From positions 1 to 49,628 of the forward strand of contig QHVC01000046.1 in NCBI GenBank assembly GCA_003222205.1: a DNA stretch of 49,628 nt, read 5' to 3'. Made by a program: the position numbers and the translations under genes. This document shows, in pieces, positions 11,064 to 18,769 of this stretch. The notes under the pieces are model-generated. The model did no database searches. It had not been told where the DNA came from and saw only the letters and a program-made list of their open reading frames with translations. This DNA comes from Gemmatimonadota bacterium. Its GTDB lineage: Bacteria > Gemmatimonadota > Gemmatimonadetes > Gemmatimonadales > GWC2-71-9. Every line of letters begins with the position of its first letter. Position 1 is the stretch's first letter.

Positions 11064-11077
11064 CGCGAACGTTCGCG
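11064..11077. promoter_or_regulatory. 14-bp perfect palindrome between antiporter and murA
   Basis: CGCGAACGTTCGCG reads identically on both strands and lies directly after the antiporter GTG and just before the murA -35 box. A divergent intergenic position and a perfect dyad suit an operator for a dimeric repressor acting on either gene. It could also be chance in GC-rich DNA. No regulator gene is adjacent. Confidence 0.4.
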
Positions 11078-11082
11078 AGTGC

Positions 11083-11112
11083 TTGACGCCGGCGCAAGCC
11101 GCGCCGTAGCTT
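11083..11112 (+). promoter_or_regulatory. murA promoter
   Basis: TTGACG (11083-11088), an 18-nt spacer and TAGCTT (11107-11112). Ten nt separate the -10 box from the murA ATG, so initiation at the usual distance leaves a leader of only a few bases. No Shine-Dalgarno can fit, and a leaderless mRNA is implied. Confidence 0.5.
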
Positions 11113-11122
11113 CACGGATCCC

Positions 11123-12433
11123 ATGGCATCGACGTTCTGCGTCTCCGGCGGGCGCCCGCTCCAGGGGACGATACGGCCCGCCGGCAACAAGAACGCCGCC
11201 CTTCCCATTCTCGCCGCGACGCTGATCGCCGACGGTCCGTGCCGTCTCGAGAATGTTCCCCGCATCCGCGACGTCGAGACGATGCTGGGGTTGCTCACGC
11301 ACCTCGGCGCCGTGGTGGAATGGTCCGGTCCCAACGCCGTCACCGTCGACGCGCGGCCCGCCACTCCGCGCGAGCTGGATCCGCAGCTATGCGCGCGCAT
11401 CCGCGCGTCGATCCTGCTCGCGGGTCCGATGCTCGCGCGCTTCGGCCGGGTGCAGCTGCCGCCGCCCGGCGGCGACGTCATCGGGCGTCGCCGGGTGGAC
11501 ACGCACTTTCTCGCCCTCGAGCGCCTGGGCGCGGAAGTCGCGGTCGGGGACAGCTACCGGCTGGAGGCGAGCGCGCTCACCGGCGCGGACATCTTCCTCG
11601 ACGAACCGAGCGTCACGGGGACGGAGAACGCACTCATGGCGTCCGTCGCGGCCCGGGGCACGACGGTGCTGCGCAACGCAGCCTCGGAGCCGCATGTCCA
11701 GGACCTCGCGCGCTTTCTCGTCGCCTGCGGCGCTCACATCGACGGCATCGGATCCAACGCGCTGACGGTGCAGGGCGGGCGCCCGCTCGCGGCGCCGGCG
11801 GCGCCGTTCGCCATCGGCCCCGACCACATTGAGGTGGGCTCCTTCATCGGCTTGGCGGCCGTCACCAACGGCGCGGTGACGATCGACGGCGTGCGCGGCG
11901 ACGACCTGCGCGCCACCCTCCTCGCCTTCGACCGCGTCGGTGTGCGTCCGCGGCTCGACGGCACCCGGCTCATCGTCGACGCCGACCAGGAGCGCCGCGT
12001 GCGCCCCGACTTGGGCGGCCACATCCCCAAGCTCGAGGACGGGCCGTGGCCGGCGTTTCCCGCCGACCTCATGTCCATCGCCATCGTCGTGGCGACGCAA
12101 TGCGAGGGCCTGCTGCTCGTGTTCGAGAAGCTGTTCGAATCGCGCCTGTTCTTCGTGGACAAGTTGATTGGGATGGGCGCCCGCATCGTGCTGTGCGACC
12201 CGCATCGCGCGGTGATCGCCGGGCCGGCGCCGCTGCGCGGCGGCGTGGTCGAGAGCCCGGACATTCGGGCGGGCATGGCGATGCTGCTGGCGGCGCTCGC
12301 GTCGCAGGGCGAGTCCACGATCCACAACATCGGCCAGATCGAGCGCGGCTACGAGCGCATCGACGAGCGGCTGCGGGCCCTGGGAGCCCAGATTGAGCGA
12401 ATCGATACAGAGGCTAAGCCGTCTCGACGCTGA
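11123..12433 (+). CDS. murA: UDP-N-acetylglucosamine 1-carboxyvinyltransferase (Cys-to-Asp variant)
   Basis: MurA makes the first committed step of peptidoglycan synthesis, adding enolpyruvate from PEP to UDP-GlcNAc. The 436-residue protein has the substrate Lys23 in PAGNKNAALP, the domain-II base region (WPAFPADLMSIA) and the C-terminal GQIERGYERIDERL. In the active loop, where E. coli has Cys115 (GGCTIGARP), this protein has Asp118 (GGDVIGRRR), with the following Arg kept. Cys-to-Asp MurA is known from mycobacteria and chlamydiae and is not alkylated by fosfomycin, so resistance is expected here. It ends 41 nt inside the next gene. Confidence 0.95.
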   Translation: MASTFCVSGGRPLQGTIRPAGNKNAALPILAATLIADGPCRLENVPRIRDVETMLGLLTHLGAVVEWSGPNAVTVDARPATPRELDPQLCARIRASILLAGPMLARFGRVQLPPPGGDVIGRRRVDTHFLALERLGAEVAVGDSYRLEASALTGADIFLDEPSVTGTENALMASVAARGTTVLRNAASEPHVQDLARFLVACGAHIDGIGSNALTVQGGRPLAAPAAPFAIGPDHIEVGSFIGLAAVTNGAVTIDGVRGDDLRATLLAFDRVGVRPRLDGTRLIVDADQERRVRPDLGGHIPKLEDGPWPAFPADLMSIAIVVATQCEGLLLVFEKLFESRLFFVDKLIGMGARIVLCDPHRAVIAGPAPLRGGVVESPDIRAGMAMLLAALASQGESTIHNIGQIERGYERIDERLRALGAQIERIDTEAKPSRR

Positions 12434-13196
12434 GACCCCCCCTCCGCGCACTGTCGCGGAGACGCCGGTCGCGGACGCGAGCGTGCCCCGGCTGGAGCTG
12501 CGGGAGTGGGCGGAGCGCTTCGGGCTCGTCGCCGGCGTCACGACGCGCGGTCACGGGTTCAGCCTCGGTCTGTGGAGCGCCGAGAGCGTGGGGCAGGTGA
12601 TGACGCGCTGGCGCGCCTTCCGCGCCGCCCTGCAGGGGTCGTTCCCCGCCGCCGTCCTGAGCCACCAGGTCCATGGCACCGAGGTGCGTTGGCACGACAC
12701 GCCGGCCGACGGCTGGCTGCTGCTCGAGGGCATCGACGGCCATGCGACGGCGCGGCCCGGGTTGCTGCTCACGGTGACGGTCGCGGACTGCATCCCCATC
12801 TATCTGGCCGCACCCCAGAAGGGCGCCGTCGCGCTGCTCCACGCCGGGTGGCGCGGTACCGCCGCCGGCATCCTGGAGCGCGGCGTCGGCGTGCTGCGAC
12901 GGCAGGCGATCGTCAAGTCAGCCGATATTGTAATGCACTGTGGCGTAGGTATTTGCGGTGGCTGCTATGAAGTAGGTTCTGAAGTCGCGGGCGCGCTCAC
13001 CGGGGCGGCGACGTCGGGACCGGTACGCGTGGATCTGCGCGGGCTGCTGGTCGGTCAGGCGCGGGCGCTGGGCATCGAGGCGGTGAGCGTGTCGCCGTGG
13101 TGTACCGCCCACGATCACGAGCGCTTCTTTTCGCACCGGGCCTCGCGTGGCGGCGACGGCCGGCAATGCGCCTACCTGGGTGCCCCCATCGCTTGA
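12393..13196 (+). CDS. pgeF: Peptidoglycan editing factor / YfiH-type purine nucleoside phosphorylase
   Basis: A YfiH (laccase-domain, DUF152) protein of 267 residues. Members bind one zinc or copper and act on purine nucleosides or on MurNAc-tripeptide editing, and both roles fit beside murA. The metal ligands are visible: His in SHQVHGTEV, Cys in TVADCIPIYL and His in LLHAGWRGT. The CGVGICGGCYEVG and HRASRGGDGRQCAYLG motifs are typical. TTG at 12393 has GGAG 7 nt upstream. GTG at 12483 (PRLELREW) is an alternative closer to the conserved domain. The stop overlaps the -35 box of the rimP promoter. Confidence 0.88.
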   Translation: MSESIQRLSRLDAETPPPRTVAETPVADASVPRLELREWAERFGLVAGVTTRGHGFSLGLWSAESVGQVMTRWRAFRAALQGSFPAAVLSHQVHGTEVRWHDTPADGWLLLEGIDGHATARPGLLLTVTVADCIPIYLAAPQKGAVALLHAGWRGTAAGILERGVGVLRRQAIVKSADIVMHCGVGICGGCYEVGSEVAGALTGAATSGPVRVDLRGLLVGQARALGIEAVSVSPWCTAHDHERFFSHRASRGGDGRQCAYLGAPIA

Positions 13197-13220
13197 CATC
13201 GCCGCAGCGCCGGATACATT
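13193..13220 (+). promoter_or_regulatory. Promoter of the rimP-nusA-infB operon
   Basis: A perfect TTGACA (13193-13198), 16-nt spacer and TACATT (13215-13220). The -35 box overlaps the pgeF stop codon. Transcription would begin near 13227, a few bases before the hairpin at 13232, giving a leader of about 37 nt. Confidence 0.65.
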
Positions 13221-13231
13221 CCGCCGTTGCA

Positions 13232-13261
13232 GCGGGCGAAGTCAGGCCCGCGCTTTTTTTT
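13232..13261 (+). terminator. Terminator-like hairpin with T8 abutting rimP
   Basis: GCGGGC (13232-13237) and GCCCGC (13246-13251) form a 6-bp all-GC stem with an 8-nt loop, followed by GC and eight T residues (13254-13261). The rimP ATG comes 2 nt later. This is the only clean hairpin plus T-run I found in the window. It may end transcripts arriving from murA-pgeF, act as an attenuator for the NusA-encoding operon, or form a 5' stabilising hairpin on the new transcript. The U-run replaces any Shine-Dalgarno and could be an S1 landing site. Confidence 0.65.
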
Positions 13262-13263
13262 GC

Positions 13264-13719
13264 ATGCTCACTGAAAGCCTCGAGGAAGCGTTCCGTTCCC
13301 AGCTGGAAGCGCTGGGGCTGGAGCTGGCCGACCTCCGCATCGGCGGTACCTCGCAGCGGCCGCTGGTCCAAGTGCGCATCGAATGGCCGCCCAGTGACCC
13401 GCCGCGGCCGGTGACCGTCGACGATTGCGCCCGGGCGAGCCGGGCCTTGGAGGCCTGGCTGGACCAGGGGGGCCCCCTCGGGCCCCGCTACCTGCTCGAG
13501 GTGTCCAGCCCCGGGCTGGAGCGGCCGCTCAAGTGGCATCGCCACTGGGTGCGCTTCGTGGGCCGGACCATCACGGTCCGGCTCGAGGGGTTGGGCCGGG
13601 TGCGGGCCCGCATCCTGGCCGTGCCCGACGAGGCGACGGTGGTCCTCCAGCCCGAGGGGGGCGCGGAGCGAACGCTGCCGCTGGCGGCGGTACGCGACGC
13701 CCGGCTGGCCGCGGAGTAG
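13264..13719 (+). CDS. rimP: Ribosome maturation factor RimP
   Basis: RimP assists 30S subunit assembly. The 151-residue product has the family plan: an N-terminal alpha/beta domain (LTESLEEAFRSQLEALGLEL), the DDCARASRALEAWLD helix and the YLLEVSSPGLERPLK signature at the domain junction, then an SH3-like C-terminal domain ending in LPLAAVRDARL. The ATG at 13264 gives the usual RimP start. An earlier in-frame ATG would add residues encoded by pgeF and the terminator hairpin. No Shine-Dalgarno is present. It is first in the nusA-infB operon, as in many bacteria. Confidence 0.93.
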   Translation: MLTESLEEAFRSQLEALGLELADLRIGGTSQRPLVQVRIEWPPSDPPRPVTVDDCARASRALEAWLDQGGPLGPRYLLEVSSPGLERPLKWHRHWVRFVGRTITVRLEGLGRVRARILAVPDEATVVLQPEGGAERTLPLAAVRDARLAAE

Positions 13720-13721
13720 GA

Positions 13722-13749
13722 CCGACAACCGACAACTGACAACCGAGAA
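13722..13749. repeat. Heptanucleotide tandem repeat, unit CCGACAA, four copies
   Basis: Units are CCGACAA, CCGACAA, CTGACAA and CCGAGAA in exact 7-nt register. They fill most of the 40-nt gap between rimP and nusA, the longest gap in this operon. This is one of several 7/8-nt repeat loci with private units in the window. Confidence 0.85.
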
Positions 13750-13759
13750 CCTGTTTCTT

Positions 13760-15187
13760 ATGGCCAACGCCACTGAAGTTGTTTCCGCGATCCGCGAGCT
13801 GACGAATACCAAGCAGCTCGATCGCGCCGAGCTGATCGACTTGCTCAAGGACGGCCTGCACGCCGCCCTCCTCAAGCGCTACGGCCCCAACGTCCGCGCC
13901 GAGATCGCGGTGGACGAGATGAAGGGGACGATCCGCATCGTCGTGCTCAAGACGGTGGTCGAGAACGTCGAAGATCCCGGGACGCAGATCGCCCTCGAGG
14001 AGGCGCGCTTCGAGGATCCCGAGTTCCAGATCGGCGACGTGCTGGAAGAAGAGGTGCCGTTCGCGGAGTTCGGGCGCACCGCGGTGCAGGCCGCGAAGCA
14101 GCGCATCATCCAGCGCGTGCGCGAAGGCGAGCGCACCCGCATCCGCGAGGAGTTCGCCGACAAGGTCGGCGACTTGCTCATGGGCGAGGTGCAGCAGATC
14201 GAGCGGGGCAAGATCGTCGTCATGCTGCAGAAGTTCCGCGAGGCGGAGGCGATCATCCCCTACCGCGAGCAGAACCACCGCGAGCACTTCCACCAGGGCG
14301 ACACGATCCGGGCGGTCCTGAAGCGCATCGAGGAGACGCCCAAGGGCCCGCGCCTCATCCTGTCGCGCGGCGACCCGCTGTTCGTCAAGGCGCTGTTCAA
14401 GCTCGAGGTGCCGGAGATCCAGCAGGCCATCGTGGAGATCCGCGCCACGGCGCGCGAGGCGGGGAGCCGCACCAAGATCGCCGTCGCGAGCCGCGACGAC
14501 GCGATCGATCCCGTGGGCGCGTGCGTCGGGCTCAAGGGCTCCCGCGTGCAGGCGGTCGTGAACGAGCTGGGGGGCGAGCGCATCGACATCGTCCCCTGGT
14601 CGCCCGACCCGGAGCGGTTCGCGAAGCTGTCGCTCGCCCCGGCGCGCGTGGCGCGCGTCTTCTCCGACCCCGACACGCGCACCATCCAGGCGATCGTGGA
14701 CGAGGACCAGTTGTCGCTCGCCATCGGGCGCAACGGGCAAAACGTGCGCCTCGCCTCGGAGCTCACCGGCTGGAAGATCGACCTCTACTCCAGCCGCGAG
14801 TGGCTGGAGCGCGGCGGCGAGGGCCCGCTGTTCGCGCCGCTCCCGCCCGAAGAGGAGAAAGCGGTGAAGGTCGCCCTGACCGAGCTCAAAGGGCTGCCCA
14901 CCGAGCTCGTCGCCGTGTTGGAGCGCAACGGCAAGAAGACGCTCCAGGACATCCTCGACCTGGAGCGCGAGGAGGTCGCCGCGATGGCGGGGATGACCCC
15001 CGAGCTCGCCGACCGGCTGATGGCGTTCTTGAACGAGCTGGTGGACGAGGGGGGCGAGGAGGCACCGCCCGCGGCGGCTGCAGCCGTGGCGCCGGAGCCG
15101 TCGCCTGAACCCTCCCCCGAGCCCTCTGCCGAGGTCCCGGCGGAGCCGCCGCCCCCGCCGCCCGCGCCGCCGGCGGACGCCGAGTGA
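13760..15187 (+). CDS. nusA: Transcription termination/antitermination factor NusA
   Basis: NusA binds RNA polymerase and RNA to control pausing, termination and rRNA antitermination; a boxA-bearing rRNA leader lies at 49107. The 475-residue protein has the N-terminal RNAP-binding domain (1-130), S1 domain (about 135-200), KH1 and KH2 (about 205-345, with VGACVGLKGSRVQAVVNEL and LAIGRNGQNVRLAS), a helix-hairpin-helix region (about 370-425), and a low-complexity Pro/Glu/Ala tail of about 45 residues. The ATG follows the heptamer repeat and a weak, AT-rich leader. It overlaps the next gene as GTGA. Confidence 0.96.
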   Translation: MANATEVVSAIRELTNTKQLDRAELIDLLKDGLHAALLKRYGPNVRAEIAVDEMKGTIRIVVLKTVVENVEDPGTQIALEEARFEDPEFQIGDVLEEEVPFAEFGRTAVQAAKQRIIQRVREGERTRIREEFADKVGDLLMGEVQQIERGKIVVMLQKFREAEAIIPYREQNHREHFHQGDTIRAVLKRIEETPKGPRLILSRGDPLFVKALFKLEVPEIQQAIVEIRATAREAGSRTKIAVASRDDAIDPVGACVGLKGSRVQAVVNELGGERIDIVPWSPDPERFAKLSLAPARVARVFSDPDTRTIQAIVDEDQLSLAIGRNGQNVRLASELTGWKIDLYSSREWLERGGEGPLFAPLPPEEEKAVKVALTELKGLPTELVAVLERNGKKTLQDILDLEREEVAAMAGMTPELADRLMAFLNELVDEGGEEAPPAAAAAVAPEPSPEPSPEPSAEVPAEPPPPPPAPPADAE

Positions 15188-15516
15188 CGGCGCCGGACCG
15201 TCGCCTGGGGCTGTTGGGGCTCGGGCGGCGGGCCGGGACGGTGATCGTGGGCGTCGCGGGCGTGCGCGCTCGACTCCAGGCGGACGGGCTCGCCTGTGTG
15301 GTGTTGGCGGCCGACGCGGGGAAGCGCACGCGGGAGAAGGTCGAGCGGCTGGCGGTGGCGCGGGGGGTGCCGGTGCTGGTAGGGCCGGCCGCGGATCGGT
15401 TGGGCGCCGCGCTGGGGAGTCCCCCGGTGCAGGCGGTGGGCGTCAGCGATGCATCGCTCGCGCGCGGATTGATGACGGCATTCGGAGGAGTAAGTGGGCA
15501 CGACGCGGATTCATGA
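15184..15516 (+). CDS. L7Ae/L30e-family RNA-binding protein (YlxQ-like)
   Basis: A 110-residue protein of the L7Ae/L30e/S12e/Gadd45 fold, usually found between nusA and infB. Features are LGLLGLGRRAGTVIVG, the conserved LAADAGKRTREKVERLA segment and the final VGVSDASLARGL motif, all typical of YlxQ-type kink-turn binders. The GTG overlaps the nusA stop. The last 23 nt overlap infB. The target RNA is unknown. Confidence 0.85.
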   Translation: MTAPDRRLGLLGLGRRAGTVIVGVAGVRARLQADGLACVVLAADAGKRTREKVERLAVARGVPVLVGPAADRLGAALGSPPVQAVGVSDASLARGLMTAFGGVSGHDADS

Positions 15517-18118
15517 TTTGGCGGCGGAGTTCGGGATCTCCAGCGAGCAGCTCATGGGCATGCTCAAGGAGCTCGACATCTTCGTGCGCAGCCACCTGAC
15601 CCCCCTCAAGGAGGAGCAGGTGTCGCTGATGCGCGCGCGCTGGGAGCGCGAGAAGCGGCGCCTCAAGGAGCCGGCGGCCCCCACGACGAAGCGGCGCCGG
15701 GCGGTGAAGGTGGAGGTCGTCCCAGTGGTCGAAGAGGCGCGGCCCAAGCGGCGGCGGCGCACCGCGGCCGAAGTGGCGGCGGCGGAAGCTGAGGCGCAGG
15801 CCGAAGCGGCCCGTCTCGCGGCGGAGGCCGATCTCAAGGCGCAGCAGGTGCTCGAGGCCGAGCGCGTCAAAGAAGAGGAAAAGGCGGCGCCGAGCCTGGA
15901 GGAGCGGGCGGCGGCGCTGTTCAAGGACCTCGCCCCGGCGGCGCCGGTCGAATCGCCGTTCGCGGAAAGCGCTGCCGAGCCGGTGCACGCGTCGGCGCCG
16001 TCGAGTCCTCTGCTGTCCGCGGCCCCGCGGCCCGTGATCCCGACCCCCGTGCGCCCGCGTCCGGTGGCGAGCGCCGCGCCGACCGGCAACGTGCCACCGC
16101 GGCCCGTCGCGTCGGCGGCCCCGGGCGCCATTCCGCTCGAGGAGCGGCGCCGCGACAAGAAGCGCAAGAAAGGCAAGAAGGCGGTCGACCAGGAGGTCAT
16201 CGCCCAGAACATCTCCCGCACGCTCACCTCCATGAAGGGCGCGCCCGCCCGCAAGTCGGGCACCCGCCGCGAGGAAGGCCCGACGTTCCGGGAGGTGCAG
16301 GAAGAGCGGCGCCGTGAGGAGCAGGAACGGGAGAAGACGCGCGTGCGCGTGACGGAGTTCATCACCGTCAGCGAGCTTGCCAACATCCTCAAGGTCCCCC
16401 CCACTCAGCTCGTGACGTTCGCGTTCAAGGAGCTGGGCCAGATGGTGACCATCAACCAGCGGCTCGACTTCGACATGATCGAGCTGATCGCGTCGGCGTT
16501 CGGCTTCCAGGCGGTGCGCGAGCAGGACTACGCCGTCGCCGAGCCGCCGGCCGAGACGGACAAGGCCGAGGACCTGCAGCCGCGGCCGCCCGTCGTCACC
16601 GTGATGGGCCACGTGGACCACGGCAAGACGTCGCTCCTCGACTACGTGCGCAAGACCGACGTCGCGGCGGGCGAGGCCGGGGGCATCACCCAGCACATCG
16701 GCGCGTACCAGGTGACCCGCAAGGACGGGCGGGCGATCACGTTCCTCGACACCCCGGGCCACGAGGCGTTCACCGCGATGCGGGCGCGCGGGGCCCAGGT
16801 GACCGACATCGTCGTGCTGGTCGTCGCGGCGGATGACGCGATCATGCCGCAGACGATCGAAGCGATCTCGCACGCCAAGAACGCGGGCGTGCCGCTCGTC
16901 GTCGCGATCAACAAGATCGATCTCCCCAGCGCCAACCCGCAGAAGGTCAAACAGGACCTGCTCGCCCACGGCGTCGTGCTGGAGGAGTTCGGCGGCACCA
17001 CGCTGTCGACGGCGATCTCGGCCAAGAAAGGCACCAACGTCGAAGAGCTGCTCGACCAGATCCTCCTGCAGGCGGAGCTGCTCGACCTGAAGGCGAACCC
17101 GGCGCGCCGCGCGCAGGGGACCGTGCTGGAAGCGACGCTCGACCCGGGCAAGGGGGCGGTGGCCACGATCCTCGTGCGCACCGGCACCCTGCACGTCGGC
17201 GACGCGTTCATTTGCGGCCGGTTCTATGGTCGCGTGCGCGCGATGTACGACGAGCGCGGCAAGCCCGTCGACGCGGCGCCGCCGTCCGCGCCGGTCCAGG
17301 TGCTCGGCTTCGAGGGCGTCCCCGAGGCTGGCGATTCGTTCCTGGGCATGGCCGACACCAACGAGGCCCGCGACATCGCCCAGAAGCGCCAGCGGCTCGA
17401 GCGCGAGGCGACGCTGCGGCGCAGCGGGCGCGCCAAGACGCTCGAAGACTTCATGGCCGAGCGCGTCGAAGGCGGCGTCGCCGTGCTGCGGCTCATCATC
17501 AAGGCGGACCAGGGCGGCCCGGCCGAGGCGCTGGCCGACGCGCTGGCGCAGCTCTCCACGAGCGAGGTCAAGGTCGAGGTCGTGCACCGCGGCGTGGGCG
17601 CGATCACCGACTCGGACGTCCTGCTGGCCAAGGCCTCGGGCGCGATCATCATCGGGTTCCACGTCCGGCCCGATTCCAACGCGCGCGCCTCCGCCGACCG
17701 CGAGCACGTCGAGATCCGCACCTACCGGATCATCTACGAGGCGGTCGAGGAGGTGCGGTCCGCGATGGCCGGCCTGCTCGCCCCCGAAAAGAAGGAAGTG
17801 GTCCTGGGCGAGGCCGAGATCCGGCAGACGTTCAAGATCGCGAAGGTGGGCACGATCGCGGGGTGCTACGTGCGCAGCGGCGTGATCCCGCGGACGGCCC
17901 GCGTCCGCATCATCCGCGACGGCGTCGAGGTGTACGAGGGGACGATCGCTTCGCTCAAGCGGTTCAAGGACGACGCCCGCGAGGTGCGGGAGGGCTTCGA
18001 GTGCGGCATCGGCATCGAGAACTTCAACGACGTCAAGGTCGGAGACCTGATCGAGGCGTATCGCATCGAGGAGGTCGCGCGCTCGCTCGAGACGGGGAGC
18101 GGCGCCAAGGGGGCGTGA
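15494..18118 (+). CDS. infB: Translation initiation factor IF-2
   Basis: IF-2 is the GTPase that brings initiator tRNA to the 30S subunit and promotes subunit joining. The 874-residue protein has an IF2_N domain at the start (TRIHDLAAEFGISSEQLMGM) and a long charged Ala/Glu/Pro linker to about residue 290. A second IF2_N-like module (ITVSELANILKVPPTQLV) comes next, then the G domain with G1 GHVDHGKT from residue 372, G3 DTPGHE and G4 NKID, and domains II to IV. The GTG start lies in the end of the ylxQ-like gene. A downstream alternative start for a short IF-2 form was not evident. Confidence 0.96.
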   Translation: MGTTRIHDLAAEFGISSEQLMGMLKELDIFVRSHLTPLKEEQVSLMRARWEREKRRLKEPAAPTTKRRRAVKVEVVPVVEEARPKRRRRTAAEVAAAEAEAQAEAARLAAEADLKAQQVLEAERVKEEEKAAPSLEERAAALFKDLAPAAPVESPFAESAAEPVHASAPSSPLLSAAPRPVIPTPVRPRPVASAAPTGNVPPRPVASAAPGAIPLEERRRDKKRKKGKKAVDQEVIAQNISRTLTSMKGAPARKSGTRREEGPTFREVQEERRREEQEREKTRVRVTEFITVSELANILKVPPTQLVTFAFKELGQMVTINQRLDFDMIELIASAFGFQAVREQDYAVAEPPAETDKAEDLQPRPPVVTVMGHVDHGKTSLLDYVRKTDVAAGEAGGITQHIGAYQVTRKDGRAITFLDTPGHEAFTAMRARGAQVTDIVVLVVAADDAIMPQTIEAISHAKNAGVPLVVAINKIDLPSANPQKVKQDLLAHGVVLEEFGGTTLSTAISAKKGTNVEELLDQILLQAELLDLKANPARRAQGTVLEATLDPGKGAVATILVRTGTLHVGDAFICGRFYGRVRAMYDERGKPVDAAPPSAPVQVLGFEGVPEAGDSFLGMADTNEARDIAQKRQRLEREATLRRSGRAKTLEDFMAERVEGGVAVLRLIIKADQGGPAEALADALAQLSTSEVKVEVVHRGVGAITDSDVLLAKASGAIIIGFHVRPDSNARASADREHVEIRTYRIIYEAVEEVRSAMAGLLAPEKKEVVLGEAEIRQTFKIAKVGTIAGCYVRSGVIPRTARVRIIRDGVEVYEGTIASLKRFKDDAREVREGFECGIGIENFNDVKVGDLIEAYRIEEVARSLETGSGAKGA

Positions 18119-18121
18119 CCG

Positions 18122-18403
18122 GTGGTCGTCGGCCTCATCACGTGGGAGCTGCATCTGGACGGCTGCCAGTCCCTGAAAGACAAGCGGCAGATCCTGCGCA
18201 GCCTCAAGGACCGGCTGCACCAGCGCTTCAACGTCTCGGCGGCCGAGACCGATCACCAGGATCTGTGGCAGCGCGCCGAGCTGTCCGCGTGCATCGTGAC
18301 CACGGACCGGCGCCACGCCGAGGAGGTCCTGCGCTCGGCGGACCGTCTCGTGGAGGGAGCCAACGGCGCCCGCATCCTCGACACTGCGACCAATTATTTC
18401 TGA
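18122..18403 (+). CDS. DUF503 (YlxP-like) protein
   Basis: A 93-residue DUF503 protein, a family that sits between infB and rbfA in many genomes. It shows the characteristic opening VVGLITWELHLDGCQSLKDK, a RSLKDRLHQRFNVSAAE helix, and the strand-helix-strand pattern of a small ferredoxin-like fold. A ribosome-associated role is assumed from location only. The gene begins 3 nt after infB, and GTG is the only sensible start. Confidence 0.85.
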   Translation: MVVGLITWELHLDGCQSLKDKRQILRSLKDRLHQRFNVSAAETDHQDLWQRAELSACIVTTDRRHAEEVLRSADRLVEGANGARILDTATNYF

Positions 18404-18404
18404 C

Positions 18405-18761
18405 ATGCGACGCACGAGTTTCCGGCCCGAGCGCGTCGGCGAGCTGATCCGCCAGACGGTGGCGGCGTTCCTCACGGGCGACGTGCGCGACCCGCGCATC
18501 GGCTTCGTGACGGTCACCGGGGTGGAGGTGTCCGCGGATCTCTCCCACGCGGCCGTGCGCGTGAGCGTCATGGGCAGCGAAGAGGAAAAGGCGCGTTCGC
18601 TCGAGGGGCTGGCCAGCGCCGCCGGGTTCCTTCGCGCCCAGCTGGCCCGGCAGCTGACGCTGCGCACCACGCCGGAGCTGCGGTTCCAGCTCGACCGCGG
18701 GCTCGAGCACGCGCAGCAGATCGACCGGGTCCTGAAGGAGCTGAAGGAGCCCGACGCCTGA
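18405..18761 (+). CDS. rbfA: 30S ribosome-binding factor RbfA
   Basis: RbfA binds the 30S subunit during late 16S maturation and cold adaptation. The 118-residue KH-like protein has the typical RVGELIRQTVAAFL helix, DPRIGFVTVTGVEVSADLSHA segment (split by strands) and a final LRFQLDRGLEHAQQIDRVL motif. It starts 1 nt after DUF503 ends and forms a biogenesis block with rimP, infB and truB. Confidence 0.95.
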   Translation: MRRTSFRPERVGELIRQTVAAFLTGDVRDPRIGFVTVTGVEVSADLSHAAVRVSVMGSEEEKARSLEGLASAAGFLRAQLARQLTLRTTPELRFQLDRGLEHAQQIDRVLKELKEPDA

Positions 18762-18769
18762 CCGGCGGC

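Noticed and set aside
15070-15187. Pro/Glu codon repeats at the nusA 3' end as another repeat locus
   Set aside because: The period is 3, 6 or 9 and follows the amino-acid pattern PEPS, unlike the 7/8-nt loci.
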